Assembly: GCF_000420085.1 (NCBI RefSeq)
Contig: NZ_ATUG01000001.1
Location: 868,001-932,000, forward strand
Direction: 5' to 3'
Length of the DNA: 64,000 nt
DNA from: Desulfospira joergensenii DSM 10085
GTDB lineage: Bacteria > Desulfobacterota > Desulfobacteria > Desulfobacterales > Desulfobacteraceae
Shown: positions 18,779 to 27,562 of the stretch, one piece after another
Layout of the letters: each line of letters starts with the position of its first letter
Numbering within the stretch: position 1 is the first letter of the stretch
Made by a program: the position numbers and the translations under genes
The notes under the pieces: generated by a model
Databases searched by the model: none
Told to the model about the DNA's origin: nothing
Seen by the model: only the letters and a program-made list of their open reading frames with translations

Positions 18779-20008
18779 TTGCAGGGAAATGAAAAGATAA
18801 TCGTAGGGCTGGATATCGGCACTACCAAGATCTGCGCCATCGTGGGAGAATTCCTGGATGACCAGGTCAATATCATCGGGGTGGGGTCTCATCCCTCCAC
18901 GGGCCTTCGCAAGGGATCCGTGGTCAACATCGAATCCACGGTGGATTCCATTAAAAAGGCCATTGAAGAGGCCGAACTCATGGCCGGCTGTGACATCTCC
19001 TCGGTCTATGTGGGGATTGCAGGCAGCCATATCAAGGGATTCAACAGCCACGGCATCATTGCCATCAAGGGAAGGGAAATTGCCGAAGCAGATGTGGAAA
19101 GGGTCATTGACGCGGCCAAGGCCGTTGCCATTCCCACGGACAGGGAGATCCTCCATGTCATCCCCCAGGAGTTCATTGTGGATGAAATGGAATCCATCCA
19201 GAATCCCGTGGGCATGACCGCCATCCGCCTGGAGGCCAAGATTCACATTGTCACGGGTGCGGTCTCCTCGGCAAGAAACATTGTCAAATGCTGCAACAAG
19301 GCAGGGCTCGAGGTCTGCGATATCGTTCTGGAGTCCCTGGCCTCGGGCCAGGCCGTGCTCACGGACGAGGAAAAGGAACTGGGATGCGTCCTGGCAGACC
19401 TGGGGGGAGGCACCACTGACCTGGCCCTGTTCAAGGACAAGAACGCCAAGTTCATCTATGAACTCACCGTGGGAGGCCACAACCTGACCAATGATATTTC
19501 CATCGGCCTTCGAACCCCCCTGCCCGAAGCCGAGAAAATCAAACTGGAACACGGGACCTGCATTCCCAGAACCACCAGAAACGGGGACTCCATCGAAGTC
19601 CCGGCCGTGGGCGGAAGGGATCCCAAACGGCTTTCACGGGGCATCCTGGCCGAGATTCTGGAACCCCGGGTGGAGGAGATCTTCACCCTGCTCAAAAAGG
19701 AACTCTTTTCCAACGGGCTTGAAAATTCTTTCCCGGCCGGATTTGTCCTCACCGGGGGAAGCGTGGTCATGGACGGAATAACGGAGATTGCGGAATCGGT
19801 TTTCAACGTTCCCGTGAGGATCGGACAGCCCGACAAGGTCGGGGGATTAAAGGACATTGTAAAGAATCCGGCCTATGCCACGGGAGTCGGACTGGTGATC
19901 TTCGGTGCCGGTTCCGCCGAGTGCAGACCCGGTTTAAAAGAAGGGTCCCACCAGGGACTGAACACGATATTTATAAGAATGAAACAGTGGTTTAAGGATA
20001 TTATTTAA
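18779..20008 (+). CDS. ftsA: Cell division protein FtsA
   Basis: 409 residues from a TTG at 18779, just after the ftsQ stop and about 8 nt behind AAGGGGG. The protein then begins with the usual IIVGLDIGTTKICAIVGE; an opening from 18704 would add 25 residues overlapping ftsQ. Actin fold: phosphate-1 loop DIGTTK, phosphate-2 DLGGGTTD, adenosine motif LTGGSVVMDG, and the C-terminal amphipathic helix with MKQWFKDII that binds membrane. It anchors FtsZ. Confidence 0.95.
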   Translation: MQGNEKIIVGLDIGTTKICAIVGEFLDDQVNIIGVGSHPSTGLRKGSVVNIESTVDSIKKAIEEAELMAGCDISSVYVGIAGSHIKGFNSHGIIAIKGREIAEADVERVIDAAKAVAIPTDREILHVIPQEFIVDEMESIQNPVGMTAIRLEAKIHIVTGAVSSARNIVKCCNKAGLEVCDIVLESLASGQAVLTDEEKELGCVLADLGGGTTDLALFKDKNAKFIYELTVGGHNLTNDISIGLRTPLPEAEKIKLEHGTCIPRTTRNGDSIEVPAVGGRDPKRLSRGILAEILEPRVEEIFTLLKKELFSNGLENSFPAGFVLTGGSVVMDGITEIAESVFNVPVRIGQPDKVGGLKDIVKNPAYATGVGLVIFGAGSAECRPGLKEGSHQGLNTIFIRMKQWFKDII

Positions 20009-20024
20009 TCATAGGGAGGTGGAT

Positions 20025-21332
20025 ATGAGTTTTTCTTTTGTGGAAACCAACAATTCAGCTAAAATCAAGGTAATTGGAGTGGGCGGTGCCGGAGGCAATG
20101 CGGTCAACAATATGATTGACGCCAAGCTCCAGGGCGTCAAATTCATCGTGGCCAACACAGATGCCCAGGCCCTGGACCAGTCCAGGGCGGAAGTCAAAAT
20201 CCAGCTGGGACGGGAACTGACCGAAGGCCTGGGCGCCGGAGCAGACCCGTCCATCGGCCGGGATGCAGCCCTGGAAAGCATGGACGAAATCAGGGAAGCC
20301 CTGGACGGAAGCCACATGGTGTTTATCACGGCTGGTTTCGGCGGCGGAACCGGTACCGGGGCCGCTCCCGTGATTGCAGAGATCTGCAGGGATCTCGGAG
20401 TGCTTACCGTGGCCGTGGCATCCAAACCCTTTTCCTTTGAAGGCAAGAAAAGGGAAAAACAGGCCCTGGAAGGATTGAACAATCTCCATGACATCACCGA
20501 CACGGTCATCATCATCCCCAATGACCGCCTCCGGGGAATCGCCCCCAAGGGTGCAAGGATGGTGGATATGTTCATCAAGGCCGATGAAATCCTTCACCAT
20601 TCCGTCAAAGGCATCACCGATCTGATCATGATGCCGGGCCTGGTCAACCTTGACTTTGCCGATGTGAAAACCACCATGCAGAAGGCCGGAAAAGCGCTCA
20701 TGGGCATTGGTATCGCTTCGGGTGAAAACCGGGCCACGGAAGCCGCTGAAAAAGCCATCTCCCATCCCCTTCTGGAAGACATTTCCATTTCAGGGGCAAA
20801 AGGGGTGCTCATGAATATCACCTCCAGCTCAGACCTGACCCTGGATGAGATGACAGAGGCCTCGGACCGGATTCACCAGGAAGTCGGAGATGATGCAGAG
20901 ATCATCTGGGGCCAGACCTTTGACGACGACCTGGGAGATGAGATGCGCATCACCGTCATTGCCACGGGCATCGGCGTCCAGGAACCCCAGCTGGCGGAAA
21001 ATATGCACCGGTTTGAGCCCTCAGCCCCGGTTCAGGCCTGCCAGGAAGAGATCCCCCGGGCCCAGACAGGAGCATACGGTGCCCAGGCCGTTGCCCGCCA
21101 TCCCATGCAGCGGCCGGTTTCCCAGGGCCGGGAAGCCGCGGCAGTGGCCAGGGGACAGGTCAGAAATCCCACCCCGGAAGAACTGGCCAATTGGAACGAG
21201 TATGAAAGCCCGGTCCGGGTCACCCAGAAACAGGTGGTTGGCGGAGAAGACCTGGGAGATTCCTATACCAACATGGCCTTTGACAACGACGATCTGGAGG
21301 TGCCCACTTTTCTGAGAAGAAAAGCAGACTGA
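20025..21332 (+). CDS. ftsZ: Cell division GTPase FtsZ
   Basis: 435 residues from the ATG at 20025, behind AGGGAGGTGG. The tubulin signature GGGTGTGAAP, the T7 loop VNLDFADVKT and the conserved C-terminal peptide LEVPTFLRRKAD, the docking site for FtsA, are all present. The linker between them is of ordinary length. Last gene of the dcw cluster; a radical SAM gene follows after 3 nt. Confidence 0.97.
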   Translation: MSFSFVETNNSAKIKVIGVGGAGGNAVNNMIDAKLQGVKFIVANTDAQALDQSRAEVKIQLGRELTEGLGAGADPSIGRDAALESMDEIREALDGSHMVFITAGFGGGTGTGAAPVIAEICRDLGVLTVAVASKPFSFEGKKREKQALEGLNNLHDITDTVIIIPNDRLRGIAPKGARMVDMFIKADEILHHSVKGITDLIMMPGLVNLDFADVKTTMQKAGKALMGIGIASGENRATEAAEKAISHPLLEDISISGAKGVLMNITSSSDLTLDEMTEASDRIHQEVGDDAEIIWGQTFDDDLGDEMRITVIATGIGVQEPQLAENMHRFEPSAPVQACQEEIPRAQTGAYGAQAVARHPMQRPVSQGREAAAVARGQVRNPTPEELANWNEYESPVRVTQKQVVGGEDLGDSYTNMAFDNDDLEVPTFLRRKAD

Positions 21333-21335
21333 TCC

Positions 21336-23063
21336 ATGAAAACAGGGCCGAAAAAAAAAAGGCCCGGACCGTCTAGGCAGGCAGGCCTCCAGGAACATGG
21401 CGCCGTGGTCAAACACGGCAAAGGCCTGATCAGGGCAGCCCTGGTCTACCCCAACACGTACAGGGCCGGCATGTCCAGTCTGGGATTCCAGACGGTCTAC
21501 CGGCTGGCCAATGAGATTGAATTCCTGGCCTGCGAGCGGGTATTTCTGCCGGACACCTGGAAAAGCCAGGGACAGGGGCGCCACTCCCCTGTCAAAAGCC
21601 TGGAAACCGGTCTGCCCCTTAATCAGTTTGATATTATCTTGTTTTCAATCTCCTTTGAAAACGACTTTTTTCACCTTGCTCAAATCCTTGGTGAAACAGG
21701 CATCCCCCTGCGGTCATCCGATCGAAACCACATCCACCCCCTGGTGGCTGCGGGGGGAGTTGCCTGCCTGCTCAATCCGGAACCCATTGCCCCTTTCATC
21801 GACCTTTTCCTCCTGGGAGAGGCCGAGTGCCTGCTCACCCCCTTTTTTGACCTGTTTAAAGAAGACCGGGACAAGGCATCCCTGCTTGAAAAAGTGGAAA
21901 CCAGGATGAAAGGGGCTTATGTTCCGGCCCTCCACGAGCCGGTTTTATATAAAGATAATGATGAAGCAGATCAAAAGTTTTCTAAAAAAATTGAGGTCCC
22001 ATACCAGGAAAACCTGGAAGGAACACAGACCCATACTTCCGTCTTAACCTCGGACACGGCCTTTAAAAACATCTTTTTAATGGAGACCCTGAAAGGGTGC
22101 CCCCATGGCTGCCGGTTCTGCACGGCAGGATTCGCACTTCGTCCTCCAAGGATCTATCCCAAATCAGACCTTTTACAGGTCATGGGCAAGGCCCGGGGGA
22201 AAACAGACAAAATCGGACTGGTCAGTTCCGCTGTCCTGGATCATCCGGACATCGGCGATATCTGCCGGTACGGAGAGGAAAACGGATTCACCCTCTCCTT
22301 TTCCTCCCTGAGAGCGGACAGGCTGGACCAAGGTATCATCGAGCGTCTGGCCCGGTCAGGTGTAAAAACGGCAACGATTGCCCCGGAAGCCGGGTCTGAA
22401 AGGATGCGCAGGATCATTAATAAAAAGATCACAGCCAAAGAGATCCTGGATGCCGCCCGGAAACTGGTGGAACACCAAATCCTGAACCTGCGGCTCTATT
22501 TCATGATCGGCCTGCCCTTTGAAACCGATGAAGATGTTGAAGCCATTGTCGACCTGGCCCTGGAAATCAAATCCGTATTCCTGGAGGCCTCCAGAAAAAA
22601 CAAGAGGATCGGCACGATTACCTTAAGCGTTAATCCCTTTATACCCAAACCCTGTACCCCTTTTCAATGGGCGGCAATGACACCCCAGAAGACCTTGAAA
22701 CGCCGGGCAAACATCCTTCAAAACGGACTGAAAAGAACCCCTAATCTCACCCTTCAAATAGAATCCCTGAAAAACTCAAGAATCAATGCCCTGCTCTCCC
22801 TGGGGGACCGGCAAACCGCAGATATCATCGAATCGGCTCTTGAAGCCGGATGGACAAGGGCCATGAAAAGCCAACGGGAATATTGCGACGTCGTTATTGA
22901 AAAAGAAAAACCGGTTTCGGCCCCTCTTCCCTGGGACCGCCTCACCCATCATGTTTCCCGAAAATTTCTTGCCCGGGAATTTCAGCAGGCCAAAATAAAG
23001 AAACAATCTGCATCCTGTCCCATGAAAGACTGCATGGAATGTGGAATTTGCATCGACTCCTAG
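21336..23063 (+). CDS. Radical SAM protein with B12-binding-like N-terminus
   Basis: 575 residues, 3 nt after ftsZ and so probably co-transcribed. Residues about 30-180 look like the N-terminal cobalamin-binding-type fold of this superfamily (ALVYPNTYRAGMSSLGFQ). The radical SAM cluster motif CPHGCRFC (Cx3Cx2C) is near residue 255, and the barrel continues with APEAGSERMRRIINK. The C-terminus ends in a small Cys cluster (CPMKDCMECGIC) that could hold another Fe-S centre. It resembles the TIGR03960-like branch of uncharacterised proteins. The substrate is unknown. Confidence 0.8.
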   Translation: MKTGPKKKRPGPSRQAGLQEHGAVVKHGKGLIRAALVYPNTYRAGMSSLGFQTVYRLANEIEFLACERVFLPDTWKSQGQGRHSPVKSLETGLPLNQFDIILFSISFENDFFHLAQILGETGIPLRSSDRNHIHPLVAAGGVACLLNPEPIAPFIDLFLLGEAECLLTPFFDLFKEDRDKASLLEKVETRMKGAYVPALHEPVLYKDNDEADQKFSKKIEVPYQENLEGTQTHTSVLTSDTAFKNIFLMETLKGCPHGCRFCTAGFALRPPRIYPKSDLLQVMGKARGKTDKIGLVSSAVLDHPDIGDICRYGEENGFTLSFSSLRADRLDQGIIERLARSGVKTATIAPEAGSERMRRIINKKITAKEILDAARKLVEHQILNLRLYFMIGLPFETDEDVEAIVDLALEIKSVFLEASRKNKRIGTITLSVNPFIPKPCTPFQWAAMTPQKTLKRRANILQNGLKRTPNLTLQIESLKNSRINALLSLGDRQTADIIESALEAGWTRAMKSQREYCDVVIEKEKPVSAPLPWDRLTHHVSRKFLAREFQQAKIKKQSASCPMKDCMECGICIDS

Positions 23064-23092
23064 GTTTTAAAATTTAAAAACACATTTAGCCG

Positions 23093-23184
23093 GCCGGCAG
23101 GGGCATGGGGTGCCGGCTTTGGGGTGAACTTTTTACTCCTCCGCGTCCTGCGGCCGCAAAAAGTTGAACCCGGCTCTACCCCAT
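23093..23184 (+). terminator. Stem-loops after the ftsZ/radical SAM genes (possible terminator)
   Basis: GCCGGCA (23093-23099) pairs perfectly with TGCCGGC (23111-23117), followed by TTT. An alternative, larger fold pairs ATGGGGT (23105-23111) with ACCCCAT (23178-23184) and AACTTTTT (23127-23134) with AAAAAGTT (23158-23165). Placement 30 nt after the radical SAM stop suits the end of the long transcript, but the U tract is weak. The 770-bp gap to the IS element holds this, the palindrome at 23300, and a perfect 8-bp hairpin at 23710-23728; I see no gene. Confidence 0.45.
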
Positions 23185-23299
23185 CCCCCCACCAGCCTCA
23201 CGCCCAGACAAATTTGAATCGGTTCCATGTTCCCGAAGAAATCTCATGTAAAAAATCCAAAATACCAGTTAACACCAACTGAAATCATGCTATCGTGGA

Positions 23300-23473
23300 G
23301 GCGATTGAGGGCCGTGGCGGAGACATCGGGTGGGATTCTTTTCAGGCTCTTGGCTGTGCTTCTCGGTTAAAAAGGGGAATTGTCTGAGCGCAGCGAGTTT
23401 TCCCCTTTCAGAGAAGTGCAGGTTAGAGCCTGTTAGAATCATTCACCCTGCGGAGCTGCGGTCTTCAATCGCC
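23300..23473. repeat. Long imperfect palindrome, RNA-like (about 174 nt)
   Basis: The two halves fold on each other over almost the whole length. GGCGATTGA (23300-23308) pairs with TCAATCGCC (23465-23473). AGGCTCT (23344-23350) pairs with AGAGCCT (23425-23431). GTGCTTCTC (23356-23364) pairs with GAGAAGTGC (23411-23419) through G-U wobbles. AAAAGGGGAA (23370-23379) pairs with the TTTTCCCCTTT run at 23398-23408. The apical loop contains CTGAGCGCAGCGAG. Wobble pairs and bulges suggest a folded RNA or a REP/MITE-like unit rather than a transposon end pair. No known family recognised. Confidence 0.5.
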
Positions 23474-23890
23474 GGAGTTGGGAACGATGATTTTTTTCCT
23501 TAAACTTTGCTCTTGTATTTTTGTCCCTGGAGTGATTAGCTCCAATAATCCTTATTTCGGGCTCATTTCTGTATTCAGGTTTGTTATGTATAAAGTTGAA
23601 TCAAGGATTATGCAAGTATCTGTACCTTTATGGTTTGGAAAAAAATGATGTGCTTTAAAAGTCGGACTTATAGACAAAGTGCTCAGTATTTTTTATCCGA
23701 ATTCCCAGTGCACTTATACCATAAGTGCTCTCTTTTGCTCTTCTCAATACATTGTAAATTTTGTTAAAGTTCATCAACGATCCAGGAATCCAGATTGATG
23801 AAAAAAATATTAAGTTTTTGAAGTTCAATTAGGGGCTGTTTCTAAAAAAACATCAAAAAAATCTAGACATTTGAGAATACTAATGATTCC

Positions 23891-23908
23891 GTCTGTTTAT
23901 GAACAGAC
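23891..23908 (+). promoter_or_regulatory. Hairpin enclosing the transposase start codon
   Basis: GTCTGTT (23891-23897) and AACAGAC (23902-23908) are perfectly complementary; the 4-base loop TATG carries the ATG start at 23899. No ribosome site is visible upstream. Such a fold would hide the start codon and lower translation of transposase, a known self-limiting strategy of insertion sequences. Its action here is inferred. Confidence 0.5.
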
Positions 23909-24654
23909 ATGCTATTTCAGACGAAAAATGGAAACATATAGAGCCTATCTTATCATCCCCTAAGATAGAAACACGAGGACGCAAGCCGAAGGATAACAGG
24001 TTAATGTTCAATGGAATTTTATGGATTCTAAAAACCGGTGCCCCTTGGCGAGATTTGCCAAAAGAGTTTGGACCATGGCAAACTGTTTATAAAAGGTTTG
24101 CCAGGTGGACGACTCTATCAGCTTGGAAAGATTTATTTAAGCAGGTCACAAAAGATATAGACACAGAATCAACGATGATAGATGGGTCTTATGTGAAACT
24201 GCATCAACACGGTTGCGGAGTTCAGGGAGGTCAATATTTTCAAGCAATAGGTAGAAGCAAAGGAGGTTTGACGACAAAGATCCATGCAGTGGTCGATGCC
24301 CTTGGAAATCCTTTCCGAATTAAGTTAACCGGTGGAAATGTGCATGATATGGTTCCTTCGTATGAATTGATTGCTGGCATAGAAAGCGATTATTTTTTTG
24401 CAGATAGAGCTTATGATACAGATAAACTCATTGAACTTGTTGAGGCAGTAGGTAGCAAGGTCGTCATTCCTTCGAAAGCAAACAGGAAACACCCGAGGGA
24501 GATTGACAAGCATACGTATAGAGAAAGACACCTGGTAGAATGCTTTTTTGCAAAGATAAAATCCAATCGGCGAATATCGACTCGGTATGAAAAACTATCA
24601 AGCAGATATGAAGCGATGGTTCTGATTGCTTCTTGCTTGGTCTGGTTGCAATGA
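23899..24654 (+). CDS. IS5-family DDE transposase
   Basis: 251 residues in a single frame. The N-terminal DNA-binding part begins MNRHAISDEKWKHIEPIL and includes the ILWILKTGAPWRDLP block of the IS427 group. Catalytic residues are visible as D in MIDGSYV, D in FADRAYD and E in HLVECFFAKIKSNRR. It cuts and joins the element ends. Codon use is AT-richer than in the dcw genes, in line with horizontal entry. Confidence 0.93.
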   Translation: MNRHAISDEKWKHIEPILSSPKIETRGRKPKDNRLMFNGILWILKTGAPWRDLPKEFGPWQTVYKRFARWTTLSAWKDLFKQVTKDIDTESTMIDGSYVKLHQHGCGVQGGQYFQAIGRSKGGLTTKIHAVVDALGNPFRIKLTGGNVHDMVPSYELIAGIESDYFFADRAYDTDKLIELVEAVGSKVVIPSKANRKHPREIDKHTYRERHLVECFFAKIKSNRRISTRYEKLSSRYEAMVLIASCLVWLQ

Positions 24655-24659
24655 TTTAT

Positions 24660-24893
24660 TTAGAAACAGCGCCTAGCTTTATAAATCCTCTGTGAATGTT
24701 TTGCGATTTCTCTCACAGTCAACCGTCCATAGTGAAAACCGTTGCCGTACCAAGCCACAACGTCAAGTGAGTCAAGTTCGCTCAATTTCTGCTGATATAC
24801 CGGCAAATCCTTGGCAAGCTCAAGAACTTCATCCAGATGCCAGATCTTGGCTGGTTTCCCTTTCCTGGGAGGATTTGAAAATACTATAGACAT
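24660..24893 (-). pseudogene. Small ParB-like-fold gene truncated by the IS insertion
   Basis: Minus-strand frame from an ATG at 24893 (a TTG at 24911 is also possible), 35 nt after the sigma-54 regulator on the same strand. It reads MSIVFSNPPRKGKPAKIW and ends with four residues supplied by the IS end (RRCF). The text LSELDSLDVVAWYGNG and VREIAKHSQRI recalls the N-terminal half of small ParB-like hypothetical proteins, which normally run on to a YPII...DGxHR segment. Joining the IS flanks gives a stop almost at once in this frame, while another frame reads INLDSWIVDEL, like a decayed remainder. It therefore looks disrupted, possibly before the IS arrived. Confidence 0.5.
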
Positions 24894-24928
24894 TTTATTT
24901 TTCTGTACCAAGTGAACTATTTCTAAAA

Positions 24929-26524
24929 TTAATTTCTTTTCAAGGTATTTCTGCCAAAGGGAATCTTCAGTTTTTTCATTTTATTGCGTAGAGTCGAGGG
25001 ATTCACATTTAAAATTGCTGCTGCACCGTCTTTCCCATGAACTTTTCCGCGGGTTATCTTTAGGACATTGAGGATATGATCGACCATAACAGCATCCAAG
25101 TCAAGGGCACTCTCAAATGATGCCTTCGAATGCAGGGCATCATTCGGAGGATCTACTTTTCGGGGGGTTGAGCGGGGTGAGGTATCAAGGTCAGGGAAGG
25201 TAAGGGGGGCTCCTTTACACAGAATCAGGGCGCGCTCCACTGCATTCTCAAGCTCCCTGACGTTGCCCGGCCAGGAATAAGCCAGGAGCTGCTCATGAGA
25301 TTCAACGGAAAGAGGGGGAATTTTGTCTATACCCATATCCAGTGTCTTCTTCGCGATAAAATGTTGAACCAGTAGTGGAATATCCAATTTGCGGTCCCTT
25401 AGGGGAGGTATGACAATGGGGAACACGTTGAGACGATAATAAAGGTCTTCCCTGAACTGACCGTCCTCAACTCTTTTTAGCAGGTTGCGATGAGTGGCAG
25501 CAATGATCCTGACATCAACCTTTATGGGGGTGTCACCACCAACTCTTTCAATCTCCTTTTCCTGGAGAACACGCAGAAGCCTGATTTGGGCGTCAGGCTT
25601 CAACTCGCCGACTTCGTCCAGGAAAAGCGTTCCTTTTTGGGCCCTTTCGAACCGCCCTTGTTTTCTAAAAAAAGCCCCTGTAAATGCTCCTTTCTCATGG
25701 CCGAACAGCTCACTGTCAATAAGGGTTTCAGGTATGGCTCCGCAATTGACTTTAATAAACGGCATGTCCTTTCTGTCAGATAGGTTGTGGATGGTGTTGG
25801 CCACAAGCTCTTTTCCCGTACCGGTCTCTCCGAGGAGCAAAACCGAGTTGGAAAGAGGTGCGACCTGGTAAACCTTTTCCATCACGCCCCACATTCCTCT
25901 GTCCTTGCCAACAATTTCTCCGCCGGAAGCCATGCGCAACTCATTTTGCAGGAGTTGATTATCTTCCTGTAAAGCCCCTTTGGCCTCAAGCAGTTCCTGA
26001 TATACAATAACATTGGATACTGCAATGGAAAATGGCTCTTTTAATAGGGAAAGCATCTCGACATGCGCCTGGGTAAACTCATTTTTTCCCTTGGAGCAGA
26101 AGTTTACCGCCCCTATATAAGCCCCTTTTATCTCCAGCCTAAGTGAAATTTGGGCAGTATCATTTGTATATCCTTTGGCTACCCACAGACCGGCAACGGG
26201 GTGATCTTCCAGCGAATCGGTAATGACTGCATCCGCGGACCTATTGTCGCTGATGATATACTGATGTTTGTCTTTTGGTACGGCAACCGAATCATTCACA
26301 AGTACACTCCCGTCTTCATTGGCGACTGCCATAATGATCAAGCGGCGTATGTCAGCGCTGTAATAAATGATGGAGACATAATCGGCTGGCAGATCCAGAG
26401 CCTCTTTGATATAGACAAAACTTTTGTGAAGAAACGATTGGACATCAAGGCTTCCGCAGATTTGCATGGTCGCCTCACGGAAAAAAACATTTTGATAGAT
26501 ATCGGATTTTCTTTCAATTGCCAT
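24929..26524 (-). CDS. Sigma-54-dependent transcriptional activator (GAF-AAA+-HTH)
   Basis: About 531 residues from ATG 26524 (a GTG at 26533 is possible). Residues about 15-180 form a GAF-like sensor domain. The AAA+ domain has Walker A GETGTGKE, the sigma-54 contact loop GAFTGA and Walker B GTLFLDEVGEL. The C-terminus is a Fis-type helix-turn-helix (GAAAILNVNPSTLRNKMKKL). Such proteins bind upstream sites and open sigma-54 promoters using ATP. It is divergent from the gene at 26709, which has a sigma-54 promoter, so that gene is its probable target. The ligand sensed by the GAF domain is unknown. Confidence 0.92.
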   Translation of the reverse strand: MAIERKSDIYQNVFFREATMQICGSLDVQSFLHKSFVYIKEALDLPADYVSIIYYSADIRRLIIMAVANEDGSVLVNDSVAVPKDKHQYIISDNRSADAVITDSLEDHPVAGLWVAKGYTNDTAQISLRLEIKGAYIGAVNFCSKGKNEFTQAHVEMLSLLKEPFSIAVSNVIVYQELLEAKGALQEDNQLLQNELRMASGGEIVGKDRGMWGVMEKVYQVAPLSNSVLLLGETGTGKELVANTIHNLSDRKDMPFIKVNCGAIPETLIDSELFGHEKGAFTGAFFRKQGRFERAQKGTLFLDEVGELKPDAQIRLLRVLQEKEIERVGGDTPIKVDVRIIAATHRNLLKRVEDGQFREDLYYRLNVFPIVIPPLRDRKLDIPLLVQHFIAKKTLDMGIDKIPPLSVESHEQLLAYSWPGNVRELENAVERALILCKGAPLTFPDLDTSPRSTPRKVDPPNDALHSKASFESALDLDAVMVDHILNVLKITRGKVHGKDGAAAILNVNPSTLRNKMKKLKIPFGRNTLKRN

Positions 26525-26635
26525 ACCCCACACTATTTATTACCGCATATCACAATTGTCAAAACAAATCTGCATATATGACGATACACCCCTGGTGTCT
26601 CTCTATAATCTATTGAAATTTAATATTTTATTTTA

Positions 26636-26651
26636 TGGCACTCTATATGCA
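26636..26651 (+). promoter_or_regulatory. Sigma-54 (-24/-12) promoter
   Basis: TGGCACTCTATATGCA carries the invariant GG (26637-26638) and GC (26649-26650) with the required 10 bases between them, and matches TGGCAC fully. It lies 57 nt upstream of the start at 26709 and about 110 nt from the divergent sigma-54 activator. A TTGTCA...TGACGA inverted pair between promoter and regulator gene could be an activator site, but this is weak. Confidence 0.75.
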
Positions 26652-26708
26652 GTAAACTGTGACAGGCAAATGCCGTCAATTCATAGCAGCCATATAAGGG
26701 AGAGGATA

Positions 26709-27371
26709 ATGTTCTATCTGGAAGAGACTCTGACACCAATCATTGCCATGCCCAAAACCATTGAGGCCTTCATCCGCTTTGCAGAAGAAAAAATGGTTCC
26801 CTTGTATGAGGCCAACGGTGCCACCCTGATGGCCTCGTGGTACTGTAATTCAAAAACCTTGTTTCAGATTACACAAACCTGGGAATTGAATAGTTTTGAC
26901 GTTTTCACGAATTTTTTTTCATGGGCTAAAAATGGGACTGACTGGCAAACCTTGAACCGGGAGCTAAGAACATTAATGCCTCAACGGCAAATCAGATTGC
27001 TGGAAACTGCCAATGACTTCTTCTCAAATGCCTTCCATACAGCTATTTATGAGAGTCGGACTCAGCCGATCAAAACCTATACAAAAGCTGTCTTGCAGAT
27101 GAACACCGAGCTGATGGAAGGCTTTATTTCCCGCCAGGAAGAAGGTATCAGATCCGGACTTCCCATGATCTCTTTCATGTGTTCGGTAACAGGAAAAAGC
27201 AATGAGGTCATAGATATTTGGAAGGGGAACCTCCAAGAGCCCGGATATCAGAAACAGGAATTTTACGATACTGTGGGCATGACTGAAGATTGGTGGCATT
27301 GGATCCGGGCAAACGGTCCCCAAGAGAGGATGGTCCCGGTATTTACCCTGCCGTATTCACCTTTGCAGTAG
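26709..27371 (+). CDS. Uncharacterised protein under sigma-54 control (possible tandem NIPSNAP/ABM fold)
   Basis: 220 residues from the ATG at 26709 behind GGGAGAGG. It has no signal peptide or membrane segment. Two halves of about 100 residues each look like alternating strands and helices rich in aromatic residues (first MFYLEETLTPIIAMPKTIEA, second AIYESRTQPIKTYTKAVLQM), which is what dimeric alpha-beta barrel proteins of the NIPSNAP/ABM type look like. That fold assignment is a guess. The sigma-54 promoter and divergent activator make it an inducible gene answering the activator's signal. It could be an enzyme for a small aromatic or reactive compound; no function is claimed. Confidence 0.65.
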   Translation: MFYLEETLTPIIAMPKTIEAFIRFAEEKMVPLYEANGATLMASWYCNSKTLFQITQTWELNSFDVFTNFFSWAKNGTDWQTLNRELRTLMPQRQIRLLETANDFFSNAFHTAIYESRTQPIKTYTKAVLQMNTELMEGFISRQEEGIRSGLPMISFMCSVTGKSNEVIDIWKGNLQEPGYQKQEFYDTVGMTEDWWHWIRANGPQERMVPVFTLPYSPLQ

Positions 27372-27562
27372 GAAACAACGACCAGCTTCACTTGTTATAC
27401 CTTTGAATCAATGGTAATAACAATCAAAAACGTAATTATGGAGGGCGTTATGATCATCTCCCCATGTTCGGATTAAGGAATAGTAGAGCGACAGATATGT
27501 CTATCAGTCAACCCTTTTATAAAAGTGAGCACTTCTGGCTAAAGTCTTTACGAAGGAGCAAA

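Larger units (their letters stand above)
23832..24673 (+). mobile_element. IS5-family insertion sequence (IS427-like), 842 bp
   Basis: The left end GGGGCTGTTTCTAAA (23832-23846) matches the right end, read on the other strand as GGCGCTGTTTCTAAA (24659-24673), at 14 of 15 positions. A TA dinucleotide flanks both sides (23830-23831 and 24674-24675), the target duplication expected for this group. One full-length transposase fills the element. It sits inside the 3' part of a small minus-strand gene. Ends and transposase look intact, so it may still be active. Confidence 0.88.
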
